A stretch of 64,000 nt of DNA from positions 1,240,001 through 1,304,000 of the forward strand of contig OZ246407.1 in the NCBI GenBank assembly GCA_965231025.1, read 5' to 3'. Made by a program: the position numbers and the translations under genes. Position 1 is the stretch's first letter. Every line of letters begins with the position of its first letter. The notes under the pieces were generated by a model. That model did no database searches and had not been told where the DNA came from. It worked only from the letters and a program-made list of their open reading frames with translations. This document shows positions 30,857-38,796 of the stretch, piece by piece. The stretch is from PALSA-1335 sp965231025 (GTDB lineage Bacteria > Patescibacteriota > Gracilibacteria > UBA1369).

Positions 30857-32632
30857 CTAATCATCCGCCAAAAATCCCCCGGTCTGCAGTTCAACCATCT
30901 CACGGTAATCCGCGCAGCCGTGCAAAAGTTCGCTGTGGGTACCCGCGGCCTCAATTTTTCCCTCCTTCATGAGGATAATCTTGTCTGCGTTGCGCACGGT
31001 GGAAAGACGGTGCGCGATCACCAGACATGTTCTGTCCGCGATTAACGAATCCAGGCCTTTCTGAACTTTGGCCTCGGTGATACTGTCCAGGGCGCTGGTC
31101 GGCTCATCCAGAACCACGATCCTGGGGTTTTTCAAAATGGCGCGGGCAATGGCAAGACGCTGTTTCTCTCCGCCCGAAAGCCGAACTCCCCTTTCACCAA
31201 TCAGCGTGTCGTACCCCTGCGGCATTTTCTCAATAAACTGGTGCGCGGCGGCCTTTTCAGCGGCGGCAATAATCTCATCCCTGCTGGCGTCCGGTTTTCC
31301 GTACGCAATGTTCTGGGCAATGGTCTCGTTATACATGGAATGTTCCTGTAAAACCGTACCAAGCAATCTGCGGTACTGCTCCTGCAAATATTGCTTGATG
31401 TTCACCCCGTCGAGCAGAATCTCGCCTTTCGTCGGATCATTCAAACGGGTCAATAAAGACATCATCGTCGACTTACCGCACCCGGAGTGTCCCACCAGTG
31501 CCACGGTCTGCCCCGGCTCAATCGCAAAATCGATTCCGCTGAGCCGGAAAGCCTTTGTGTCCGACCCCGGATAGGAAAAATCAACTCCGCGGAACTCAAT
31601 TTTGCCATGAACCTCTCCAATTTTTTTGGAACGTTTGGGATCGGTCACGGCATCTTTTTCCTCCAGAAGCTTGATGAGTTTATCAATATGACGCGCCCGA
31701 CGGCTATACTGCGGCAAAATGTCCCCGAGCAAATGAAGCGGAACCAGAATTTCCGTCAGGAGAGCCATGAACATAAACAACGTTCCCAGAGTGATGCTTC
31801 CATCTTTCACCAGAAACACCCCCATGCCCATCACCAAAAATCTGGCGATCGAATCGGGATTCAGCATCTCCGTCAGCCTCCACTTCCCATTCAGCTCGGT
31901 CTGCGAATGTGCCGCGCGGTCGCTGTACCCCTTCTGGACCTTCAGAAAAAGATCCTCGTTCTGATTCAGCTTGTACGTAATAATATTCGAAACCTGATCG
32001 CTCAAGTGTTCATGCTTCAAATTCCAGAGCTTATTCACCAGATACTGGCGCTCCTCATACCGCTTGATCATAAAAATGATAATAGCGAGACCGGGAGGAA
32101 TCACCGAAAGCGACACCAGCGTCATCTGCCAGCTCATGGCAAAAGCAATAACAAGCATCCCGGCAAACCCGATGAACGCAGGGAAAAACCTTCCGAGCCA
32201 CCAGTTCGTCATCTCCCAAACCGAAGTGTCCGCCTCATCAACAATCTTGGCATACTGACTTGAATGTTTTTGGGTGTGACGGTGGTAATCAAGATTTAAA
32301 AGCCTGCGGTATCCCGCCATATGCACCTCCTGGGAACTGTCGCTCCCGATATTCCACACCAGATAATGGTTCTCCGCGTTCACAACATTCCCGATCACCG
32401 CAAAAATGAACCAGAAGCCGATCACCTCGAACATGGTTTTCAATTGCTCCGGAGAAAAAGAGTTTTGAACAAGGCCGGCGGTCAGCGTATCAACGACAAC
32501 CTTAAAGAAAAATGGCTGAATCAGGCGTAACCCGGTATCAAACAGCACCAAAGTCGCCAAAAACAGAAATTTTCGTTTTTGACGCCAGACAAGCTGAAAG
32601 GTATAACGTAAATACGGCTTCATTCCATCCAA
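30857..32632 (-). CDS. ABC exporter with fused membrane and ATPase domains, MsbA/lipid-exporter-like
   Basis: The 591-residue half-transporter has an N-terminal membrane domain (about residues 1-310, six predicted helices; FLFLATLVLFDTGLRL and FIGFAGMLVIAFAM are clear). The nucleotide-binding domain has Walker A GHSGCGKST (about 378-386), signature LSGGEKQRLAIAR (about 480-492), Walker B IVVLDEPTSALD and switch His in VIAHRLSTVR. It would work as a homodimer exporting a lipid, drug or peptide. EFRGVDFSYPGSDTKAF is the usual start of the ATPase domain. Base composition returns to the genome norm, so it marks the right flank of the island. A promoter lies upstream, divergent from maf. Confidence 0.93.
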   Translation of the reverse strand: MDGMKPYLRYTFQLVWRQKRKFLFLATLVLFDTGLRLIQPFFFKVVVDTLTAGLVQNSFSPEQLKTMFEVIGFWFIFAVIGNVVNAENHYLVWNIGSDSSQEVHMAGYRRLLNLDYHRHTQKHSSQYAKIVDEADTSVWEMTNWWLGRFFPAFIGFAGMLVIAFAMSWQMTLVSLSVIPPGLAIIIFMIKRYEERQYLVNKLWNLKHEHLSDQVSNIITYKLNQNEDLFLKVQKGYSDRAAHSQTELNGKWRLTEMLNPDSIARFLVMGMGVFLVKDGSITLGTLFMFMALLTEILVPLHLLGDILPQYSRRARHIDKLIKLLEEKDAVTDPKRSKKIGEVHGKIEFRGVDFSYPGSDTKAFRLSGIDFAIEPGQTVALVGHSGCGKSTMMSLLTRLNDPTKGEILLDGVNIKQYLQEQYRRLLGTVLQEHSMYNETIAQNIAYGKPDASRDEIIAAAEKAAAHQFIEKMPQGYDTLIGERGVRLSGGEKQRLAIARAILKNPRIVVLDEPTSALDSITEAKVQKGLDSLIADRTCLVIAHRLSTVRNADKIILMKEGKIEAAGTHSELLHGCADYREMVELQTGGFLADD

Positions 32633-32650
32633 AATAAAGAAAGTACAGAT

Positions 32651-32679
32651 ATTAAACCCTATTTCAAACTAAACGTCAA
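32651..32679 (-). promoter_or_regulatory. Sigma70-type promoter for the ABC exporter
   Basis: Minus strand: -35 TTGACG (32674-32679), 17-bp spacer, -10 TTTAAT (32651-32656), ending 18 bases before the ABC start. The -35 lies within 8 bases of the divergent maf start codon. Confidence 0.55.
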
Positions 32680-32686
32680 GCCACCC

Positions 32687-33268
32687 ATGCTCATCCTCGC
32701 CTCCAAGTCCAAAGCCCGCCGCAAACTCATGGAAGAACTCGGCCTGCCTTTTGAATGCCGGACAAGCGGCTACGAAGAGGACATGCTGGCCCATAAAAAC
32801 CCCGGGAAGCTCGCCAAACATCTGGCGCTGGAAAAAGCGAAATTTATCGCCAAAAAACTCCCGAATTCCATCATCATCGGCGCGGACACCTTCATCACCG
32901 TCGGATCGACAAAAATCGGCAAACCGGCAACCTACCCTGAAGCGGAAAAAATCATCAAATCCATGAGCGGGAAAACCATTAAAGTCCACAGCGGCATCGC
33001 AGTCATCCAAACCGGCGACGAAGGAGAAATCACCAAAGAACTGGTTGAACACGTGCTCACCAAACTGAAAATCAAAAAAATGTCGCAAACGGAGATTCGC
33101 ACCTTGGCCCACCACGACGAAGCCCTCCAGATTTCGGGAGCCTTCAGCATCGAGGGTGAAGGAGGAAAAATGGTCGAACAAATCGAGGGCGACTACAACA
33201 ATGTAATAGGGCTGCCAATCTTCCAGTTACAGAAGATGCTCAAGAAAATCGGTTACCCGAAGGCCTGA
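32687..33268 (+). CDS. maf: Maf-family nucleoside-triphosphate pyrophosphatase
   Basis: The 193-residue product has the Maf layout: LASKSKARRKL at residues 4-14 (the SxSxRR phosphate-binding motif), GADTFITVGS from 65 with the catalytic Asp, GKP, then SGAFSIEGEGGKMVEQIEGDYNNVIGLP, read by its parts SGAFSIEGEG and NNVIGLP. Maf enzymes hydrolyse non-canonical or modified nucleoside triphosphates to monophosphates and have been linked to septum control. The segment between 105 and 140 (EITKELVEHVLTKLKIKKM) is typical of the family's variable middle. TGA stops translation, evidence for the standard genetic code. Confidence 0.9.
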   Translation: MLILASKSKARRKLMEELGLPFECRTSGYEEDMLAHKNPGKLAKHLALEKAKFIAKKLPNSIIIGADTFITVGSTKIGKPATYPEAEKIIKSMSGKTIKVHSGIAVIQTGDEGEITKELVEHVLTKLKIKKMSQTEIRTLAHHDEALQISGAFSIEGEGGKMVEQIEGDYNNVIGLPIFQLQKMLKKIGYPKA

Positions 33269-33271
33269 CCG

Positions 33272-33311
33272 TACAAGAATACTTGACAAAATAAGAATAT
33301 TCTTGTAGCCT
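33272..33311 (+). promoter_or_regulatory. Promoter embedded in paired palindromes
   Basis: -35 TTGACA (33283-33288), 17-bp spacer, -10 TAGCCT (33306-33311). A 10-bp inverted repeat, TACAAGAATA (33272-33281) and TATTCTTGTA (33298-33307), spans it. Within it are two similar palindromes, CAAGAATACTTG (33274-33285) and AAGAATATTCTT (33293-33304), centred 19 bp apart. A dimeric repressor covering the -35 and spacer is the simplest reading. Confidence 0.6.
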
Positions 33312-33338
33312 CGCTTTCCGTCCGTTTTTTATCTCTGT

Positions 33339-34631
33339 ATGGACCTCAACGAACTGGAAGGATTATTGGAAAATGTCATTTCCGACCAGACATCAACGGA
33401 AGAGTGCCGCAAGCGTTTTGAACGCCACCTCGGTACCATTGAAACGTGCGGTGAAGACTGGCTTGAACGCCGTTTTCTGCGCATAAAGAATTACGTCCGG
33501 ACATGCCTGATGACCATCATTGAAGAGGGCAAAGCCGGCGAAGGCGAATACGCGGGCAAACTGGATAGACTCCAGCACCTGATCAACCAGGTAAGCAAAA
33601 GTGAAGCATTCGGTCTGGTCGAACGATCCCGGGCCAAAATCCGGAAAACCATTCCGGTACTTCGCCAAACGGACAAGTACACACTGGTCTTTGAACGGAA
33701 ACTCGGCCAAGAAATTGATGAGGTTACTTTGGAAAGAATGGTGAACGCGGCCCTCAAAGACGACAGGGAAGAAATTCTCGCCATCGGAGAAACGCTGACC
33801 GACGAACAGCAGATCCAGTACTACGACGGCATGAATATCATAAACCATCGCAGGGCCGTTTATGCTCATAAGCTTTACGAAGCCGCCCGGCGGATGCGCA
33901 AACCCGAACTTTATCCGGCCGCACTGCGGAAAATGGGCACCGCCACGGTCTTCACTAGGGAAGACATGATCGCGTACAGCAACATAGCCCGCAAACTGCA
34001 GGATCCGGTCCACATGGGGGTCGCGCTGAAAAAACTCGAACAATATCTGGATTTCACTGACGAACTCGTCTCATACGCCCTGACGGCAAAAAAACTCGGC
34101 GACGCGGAAGCCATGGCAAAGGCGATGAATAAACTGAAACGCAACCTGAACGACACTGATCGCCTGAACACCTTCGCCTCACTCTCGCGCGCTTCCCGTC
34201 ATCAGGAACATCTGGACGCCGCGATGGAAAAACTGGAGACAAAACTCGACAAACCGGAATGCCTCACCACGTACGCGGCCATCGCCCGCGACGCAAACGA
34301 CACCGAAAAACTGGAAAAGGTCTTGCCGCTGCTTGAAGAACAATCAGGCGACCCGGTGTGTCTGACGATGTTCGGCTCAATTGCCAGAAGACTTCGGGAC
34401 GCTGCGGCAACGCAAAAATCGCTTGAACTCCTGGAACGGTTCGTTGCAACCGACATCTACTGTCTGACAACATACGCGCAAAACGCCATCGCCATGAACG
34501 ACTGGAAGAGAAAAGGACGCGCGATGATGGAACTCAAAAGACACCTCGACGACCCGATCTGCGGGCAGCTCTACCTCAAGATCGCCGAAAGCGGTGAAAG
34601 ACAATCCATTGTGGAAGCCCCCGCGGCTTAG
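33339..34631 (+). CDS. Helical-repeat protein with six 33-34-residue repeats, unknown function
   Basis: The 430-residue protein is soluble and almost wholly helical. The C-terminal 200 residues contain about six tandem units of 33-34 residues with the pattern x(T/S)YAxIARxxxDxxxLxxALxxLExxLDDPxxL; landmarks are MIAYSNIARKL, VSYALTAKKLG, NTFASLSRAS, TTYAAIARDAND, TMFGSIARRLRD and TTYAQNAIAM. This period fits TPR/Sel1-like alpha-solenoids, which act as protein-binding scaffolds. The N-terminal half is also helical with Cys residues but has no clear repeat. It has its own promoter with an operator-like palindrome, suggesting regulated expression. No family is recognised and no partner gene is obvious. 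Confidence 0.82.
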   Translation: MDLNELEGLLENVISDQTSTEECRKRFERHLGTIETCGEDWLERRFLRIKNYVRTCLMTIIEEGKAGEGEYAGKLDRLQHLINQVSKSEAFGLVERSRAKIRKTIPVLRQTDKYTLVFERKLGQEIDEVTLERMVNAALKDDREEILAIGETLTDEQQIQYYDGMNIINHRRAVYAHKLYEAARRMRKPELYPAALRKMGTATVFTREDMIAYSNIARKLQDPVHMGVALKKLEQYLDFTDELVSYALTAKKLGDAEAMAKAMNKLKRNLNDTDRLNTFASLSRASRHQEHLDAAMEKLETKLDKPECLTTYAAIARDANDTEKLEKVLPLLEEQSGDPVCLTMFGSIARRLRDAAATQKSLELLERFVATDIYCLTTYAQNAIAMNDWKRKGRAMMELKRHLDDPICGQLYLKIAESGERQSIVEAPAA

Positions 34632-34653
34632 CAACCCGCGTCACACGGTAAAC

Positions 34654-34682
34654 TTGCCGAAGCCCAAGCCTTTGAGTATCTT
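34654..34682 (+). promoter_or_regulatory. Putative promoter for asnS-smpB
   Basis: -35 TTGCCG (34654-34659), 17-bp spacer, -10 TATCTT (34677-34682), giving a leader of about 24 bases before the asnS ATG. Confidence 0.4.
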
Positions 34683-34712
34683 ATCTACAGTATTTTAAGG
34701 ATTTTTCAACGT

Positions 34713-36008
34713 ATGATCACCTCTATCGCAAACCTCAAAGACCATGTCGGGAAAGAAGCGACTATCCAGGGTTGGATGTTCAACAAACGCGGAAACGGCA
34801 AACTATATTTTTTGCAGCTCCGTGACGGCAGCGGAATGACCCAGGGGGTACTCGAAGCCGCAAAGGTTGACGCAAAAACCGCGGAAAATGCGGAAAAACT
34901 CACAGCGGAATCTTCGCTCAAAGTCACCGGGCTCGTCACCAAGCACCCCAAACAGGAAGGCGTGTATGAACTTCAGGTCACCAACATTGAAATCGTCCAC
35001 CTCAACACGGAAGAGTACCCTATCTCAAAAAAAGATCACGGCATCGACTTTCTGTTGGACAATCGCCACCTCTGGCTCCGTTCTTCCAAGCAATGGGCCA
35101 TCCAGCGTATTCGCAACACCATCATTAACGCCACCTACGAATACTTCAACGACAACGGCTTCATAAAAATCGACGCCCCCATTTTAACCCCGAACGCCTG
35201 CGAAGGAACGACCGAGCTGTTCGGCGTGGAATATTTTGACCTGGGGAACGCCTATCTGAGCCAGTCAGGGCAGCTCTACATCGAAGCCGCCATCTATTCC
35301 GTCGGCAAATGTTTCGATTTTGGACCGGTGTTCCGCGCGGAAAAATCCAAGACCCGCCGCCATCTCACCGAATTCTGGATGATGGATGCCGAAGCGGCCT
35401 TTGTGGAACACGAGGAAAACATGGCGACCCAGGAAGGCATGGTCGCCCACATCGTCAAACGGGTGCTGGAAAAAAACACTCCCGAACTGGTGATTTTGGA
35501 ACGTAACATTGAACCCCTCAAAAAAATCGTCCCCCCGTTTATCCGCAAAACACACGCTGACGTGGTGAAGGAACTTCAGGAAATGGGCTCGGACATCAAA
35601 GACGGCGACGACCTCGGCGGAGACGACGAAACCATACTTACCCAAAAATACGACAAGCCGATCTTCGTGGAAAAATACCCTTCTGAAGTGAAAGCCTTTT
35701 ACATGAAACGCGACCCCAAAGACCCCTCCCGCGTACTGTGCGCGGACCTGCTCGCGCCCGAAGGCTATGGCGAAATCATCGGCGGAAGCCAGCGCGAGGA
35801 CGACTACGACACCCTGCTCAAGCGCATTCAGGACCACAAACTCCCTGTCAAAGAGTTCCAATGGTACCTGGATTTGCGGAAATTCGGTTCTGTCCCGCAC
35901 AGCGGTTTTGGCTACGGACTCGAACGCCTCGTCACCTGGATTTGCGGACTGGAACACATCCGTACCAGCATTCCGTTCCCAAGAACTATTTACCGCCTGA
36001 CGCCGTAA
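34713..36008 (+). CDS. asnS: Asparaginyl-tRNA synthetase
   Basis: The 431-residue class II synthetase has an N-terminal OB-fold anticodon-binding domain (VGKEATIQGWMFNKRGNGKLYFLQLRDG, landmarks IQGWMFNKR and LQLRDG). The catalytic core has motif 1 around FIKIDAPILTPNACEGTTELF, motif 2 GPVFRAEKSKTRRHLTEFWMMD (FRAEKSKTRRHL) and motif 3 GFGYGLERLVTWICG (GLERL). HLTEFWM with CEGTTELF is characteristic of AsnRS rather than AspRS. It attaches Asn to tRNA-Asn, so this organism need not rely on the transamidation route for Asn. smpB follows after 12 bases. Confidence 0.93.
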   Translation: MITSIANLKDHVGKEATIQGWMFNKRGNGKLYFLQLRDGSGMTQGVLEAAKVDAKTAENAEKLTAESSLKVTGLVTKHPKQEGVYELQVTNIEIVHLNTEEYPISKKDHGIDFLLDNRHLWLRSSKQWAIQRIRNTIINATYEYFNDNGFIKIDAPILTPNACEGTTELFGVEYFDLGNAYLSQSGQLYIEAAIYSVGKCFDFGPVFRAEKSKTRRHLTEFWMMDAEAAFVEHEENMATQEGMVAHIVKRVLEKNTPELVILERNIEPLKKIVPPFIRKTHADVVKELQEMGSDIKDGDDLGGDDETILTQKYDKPIFVEKYPSEVKAFYMKRDPKDPSRVLCADLLAPEGYGEIIGGSQREDDYDTLLKRIQDHKLPVKEFQWYLDLRKFGSVPHSGFGYGLERLVTWICGLEHIRTSIPFPRTIYRLTP

Positions 36009-36020
36009 GGCATCCATGTC

Positions 36021-36482
36021 ATGGCTCACACAGACAAAAGTTCATTCCTTGCCCAGAACAAAAAAGCCTTCGTAGACTACGAAGTCCAGGAAAAGCTCGA
36101 AGCCGGAATCGTTCTCAGCGGACCGGAAGTGAAATCCGTTCGTCTCGGCCATGCCAACCTCAAAGGCAGCTTTGTGGAAATCACAGACGGGGAAGCCTTC
36201 ACCCGCAACATTCACATTTCCCCGTACAAACACGCCCCGAACCCCGCCTACAATCCCGATCAGCGGCGCAAACTCCTCCTGAGCCGGGGCCAGATCATCA
36301 AACTGCAGAAAGAACTGGACACCAAGGGTACCACCATTATCCCTTTAGACCTGCATTTAAGTCACAACTATATTAAAATGACCATCGGAATCTGCACGGC
36401 AAAAAAGAAATGGGACCGCCGCAACGAACTCAAAACAAAAGCTCAAAATCTGGAAATCCGCAGAACATTAAAACGGTACTGA
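36021..36482 (+). CDS. smpB: SsrA-binding protein SmpB
   Basis: The 153-residue product shows the SmpB core: NKKAFVDYEVQEKLEAGIVLSGPEVKS, seen as EAGIVLSGPEVKSVR, then GSFVEI, NIHISPYKHA, RRKLLLSRGQI, and the basic C-terminal tail KKKWDRRNELKTK. SmpB binds tmRNA and delivers it to ribosomes stalled without a stop codon (trans-translation). The gene lies directly after asnS and probably shares its transcript. A hairpin oriented to stop antisense transcription lies just after the TGA. Confidence 0.95.
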   Translation: MAHTDKSSFLAQNKKAFVDYEVQEKLEAGIVLSGPEVKSVRLGHANLKGSFVEITDGEAFTRNIHISPYKHAPNPAYNPDQRRKLLLSRGQIIKLQKELDTKGTTIIPLDLHLSHNYIKMTIGICTAKKKWDRRNELKTKAQNLEIRRTLKRY

Positions 36483-36485
36483 GGC

Positions 36486-36507
36486 AAAAAAGTCTGCACG
36501 CGCAGAC
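36486..36507 (-). terminator. Intrinsic terminator facing the minus strand, after smpB
   Basis: On the minus strand GTCTGC-GCGT-GCAGAC (36492-36507) is followed by TTTTTT (complement of 36486-36491). On the plus strand the A-run precedes the stem and no T-run follows, so it would stop transcription entering smpB from the right, not leaving it. Neighbouring genes on both sides are plus strand. Confidence 0.5.
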
Positions 36508-36515
36508 GCCACATT

Positions 36516-36571
36516 CTATGCCCTAACCCCTAAACCCTAAGCCCTCCATTCTAAATTCTATTTTCTCCGTC
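36516..36571. repeat. Degenerate heptamer array A (CTANNNN units) before nadE
   Basis: Eight consecutive 7-base units start every 7 bases from 36516: CTATGCC, CTAACCC, CTAAACC, CTAAGCC, CTCCATT, CTAAATT, CTATTTT, CTCCGTC. The array ends 7 bases before the nadE ATG. The stretch 36536-36554 is identical to 45781-45799 in array C (CCTAAGCCCTCCATTCTAA). Confidence 0.75.
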
Positions 36572-36578
36572 CAAACCC

Positions 36579-37343
36579 ATGGAACCCGAACAACTCCAAT
36601 CCATCTACGATCAGCTCATCAAAGGCATTAAAAAATATTTCAAGAAAGCGCTCGTACACCGGGGCGTAGTGGGCATCAGCGGGGGCGTGGATTCCGCACT
36701 CACGCTCAAACTCGCTGTCGACGCGCTTGGTGCGGAAAACGTCACCGCGATTTCACTCCCGGAACTCGGAGTCAGCGCGCAGGAGAACATTGATCACGCA
36801 AAAGCGCTCTGCCACGCGCTGAACGTGACTTTTTTCTACCAGCCGATCAACCCGTTTCTCACGGATTTTTATCACCTGCCCTGGGATCCGAACAAACTGG
36901 CTACCCAAAACACTAAAGCCCGCATCCGCGCGGTACTTTTATACAACTACGCCAACACTGCCGACGCGCTGGTGCTCGGAACATCCAATAAAAGTGAAAC
37001 GCTCCTGGGGTACGGCACGAAATACGGAGACCTCGCCGCCGATCTGGAAGTGATCGGTGATCTTTTCAAGGACGAAGTATTCGCGCTCGCGGATCATGTG
37101 GGACTCCCGCGTGAAATCATCGAAAAAATCCCCACCGCGGAACTGTACCAGGGACAAACCGACGAAGGCGAACTTGGTGCCGGTTACGGCCAGCTCGACC
37201 CGATCCTTAAACGTTTAAAACTCGGAGAGAATCAGCTCATCGAACGCGGAATGAACCCGACGCTCGTGCACATGGTGCTCAAACGCGTCGAAAAAAATAA
37301 GCACAAAACCGAAATGCCCCCCGTCATCAAAATAAAGAAGTAG
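36579..37343 (+). CDS. nadE: Ammonia-dependent NAD+ synthetase
   Basis: The 254-residue protein has the ATP-pyrophosphatase P-loop SGGVDSAL (residues 34-41). NTKARIRAVLLYNYAN, GTSNKSETLLGYGTKYGD, then EVFALADHVGLP and the C-terminal LYQGQTDEGELG are all NadE landmarks. It lacks the N-terminal glutaminase domain of longer NAD synthetases, so it should use free ammonia to amidate nicotinic acid adenine dinucleotide. The neighbouring nadM supplies the preceding adenylylation step in NAD synthesis. The 5' spacer is made of heptamer repeats, with no clear Shine-Dalgarno. Confidence 0.93.
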   Translation: MEPEQLQSIYDQLIKGIKKYFKKALVHRGVVGISGGVDSALTLKLAVDALGAENVTAISLPELGVSAQENIDHAKALCHALNVTFFYQPINPFLTDFYHLPWDPNKLATQNTKARIRAVLLYNYANTADALVLGTSNKSETLLGYGTKYGDLAADLEVIGDLFKDEVFALADHVGLPREIIEKIPTAELYQGQTDEGELGAGYGQLDPILKRLKLGENQLIERGMNPTLVHMVLKRVEKNKHKTEMPPVIKIKK

Positions 37344-37356
37344 CCCCTCCCGCATT

Positions 37357-37391
37357 CTACATTCTACATTCTAAATTCTATATTCTACCCC
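37357..37391. repeat. Degenerate heptamer array B immediately before nadM
   Basis: Five units in perfect 7-base register: CTACATT, CTACATT, CTAAATT, CTATATT, CTACCCC. The last unit ends exactly at the ATG of nadM (37392). A degenerate CCGCATT precedes the first unit. Confidence 0.75.
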
Positions 37392-37919
37392 ATGCCCTCA
37401 CTTTTCATCGGAAGATTTCAGCCATTTCACTTCGGACACCTGGATGCCATACAACAGACGCTCAAAAAAACCGGCATGCTTTTTATCGGCATCGGCAGCG
37501 CAAACGACAACTACCGCCCGGAAAACCCGTTCACCGTCGGGGAGAGAATAGAAATGATAAAAAACGCTCTGAACGAAGCAAAAATTCCTCCTGAAAAATA
37601 CATGATCATTCCCATTCCGAACATCAAGAATTTTGAACTCTGGCCGCACCATGTGGAACAATCACTGCCTCCATTCGACACTGTTTTCACCAGTTCCGAC
37701 ATCGTAAAAATTCTCTTCGAAAACGCCAACAAAATCCGCAAGAATCCGCATAAAATCGTCTGGATACCCAAAAAACTTAAAATATGTTCCACGGAGATCA
37801 GAAAAGCTGTTCTGCAAAACAAAAAATGGGAGCACATGGTGCCAAAATCCGTCCAGAAACTGCTCAAAAACTGGGGATTCCGGAACCGGCTGGAAGCCAT
37901 CCAGGAAGCGGAAAAATAA
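37392..37919 (+). CDS. nadM: Nicotinamide/nicotinate-nucleotide adenylyltransferase, archaeal NadM type
   Basis: The 175-residue product opens with SLFIGRFQPFHFGHLDAIQ: GRFQPFHFGH (7-16) contains the HxGH motif of nucleotidyltransferase alpha/beta phosphodiesterases, in the form typical of archaeal NadM rather than bacterial NadD. CSTEIRKAVL near residue 137 is the (I/S)STxxR motif that holds the ATP phosphates. It adenylylates nicotinamide or nicotinate mononucleotide to make NAD or its deamido form. Placement after nadE makes a two-step NAD module. The C-terminus is helical and basic. Confidence 0.88.
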   Translation: MPSLFIGRFQPFHFGHLDAIQQTLKKTGMLFIGIGSANDNYRPENPFTVGERIEMIKNALNEAKIPPEKYMIIPIPNIKNFELWPHHVEQSLPPFDTVFTSSDIVKILFENANKIRKNPHKIVWIPKKLKICSTEIRKAVLQNKKWEHMVPKSVQKLLKNWGFRNRLEAIQEAEK

Positions 37920-37961
37920 ACAACAATCCATCATCAAGGACTACAAAGAAACCTTCTTTTG

Positions 37962-37970
37962 TGCTATAAT
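37962..37970 (+). promoter_or_regulatory. Extended -10 promoter before the 266-residue unknown gene
   Basis: TGCTATAAT, an extended -10 element with a perfect TATAAT at 37965-37970, lies 25 bases before the ATG at 37996. No good -35 is seen, which is usual for extended -10 promoters. Confidence 0.5.
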
Positions 37971-37995
37971 AAGAAGATTTCTTAGTTGTAACCTT

Positions 37996-38796
37996 ATGGC
38001 AAGAGATATCCAACGGCAGGTCAGTGACCTGCAGGACAATCCCATCGCAAAAGGGAGAGAACTGGAATTCAGTCTTTTAGGGCCGGGGCCGGGAGCAAAA
38101 TACGACCCAGAAAAAGACCGTGGCGGAATACTGGAAAAAGACATCCAGAGCGAGAATGAAGCCCGGGCTATCGTCCGGAAGGAGATCAACGATAAAGAAC
38201 GCCGGGCAGAGACGTCATCGGAAGACGACCCAAATTTTCAATACGCCGAAATAACCACCATGCCGGAATCACCGTACGTTTTCAGCATGTATGACGAACT
38301 TGCCAGAATTCTGGAATGCAAAGACCCTTCGGAGAAAAAAATCCGCTACTACAACACGCTCGGAACCATACTGGACATCCGGTTCGGCACGGACTTCATG
38401 ATTGAGGTCAGTCCAAAAGCACTGTCCGAAAAAAAATTCGGCAAGGGAGTATCCGAACTCCGCGATCCGGTTTTCATTTCCGTGGACATCACGGGAAACG
38501 AGTCGAAATCGGCATCAAAAGCCGATATCGTCCTCCAGTTCGACAGAGTGCCGGAAAACCTGGAAGAACGCAAAAGACTGGGGAGGGAAGCCGCACTCAG
38601 GGTCCTCGAAGTGATCATCATGAAACTCAAATCACAATTTATTGTGAGAGATAATCCTCCGGTCATGGAAGAAATAAACGCCATCCGGGAAGCAGAAAAA
38701 CAAAAAAATAAACCCAAGAGTGGACCTGCGGCAACGGTCACAAAAATCAGCGCAGGAGTGGTGAAACGGGTAAAAGATGTGCAAAGAAACGCCTAA
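37996..38796 (+). CDS. Conserved-looking hypothetical cytoplasmic protein
   Basis: The 266-residue protein is hydrophilic with no signal peptide or membrane segment. The N-terminal 90 residues are charged and probably flexible (ERRAETSSEDDPNF). A central alpha/beta-looking part follows (YVFSMYDELARIL, YNTLGTILDIRFGTDFMIEVSP, PVFISVDITG, ADIVLQFDRVP), and the C-terminal tail is helical and lysine-rich (EINAIREAEKQKNKPKSG). No family is recognised. It has its own extended -10 promoter, and its stop codon overlaps that of the convergent gene at 38793 by two bases. Confidence 0.75.
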   Translation: MARDIQRQVSDLQDNPIAKGRELEFSLLGPGPGAKYDPEKDRGGILEKDIQSENEARAIVRKEINDKERRAETSSEDDPNFQYAEITTMPESPYVFSMYDELARILECKDPSEKKIRYYNTLGTILDIRFGTDFMIEVSPKALSEKKFGKGVSELRDPVFISVDITGNESKSASKADIVLQFDRVPENLEERKRLGREAALRVLEVIIMKLKSQFIVRDNPPVMEEINAIREAEKQKNKPKSGPAATVTKISAGVVKRVKDVQRNA

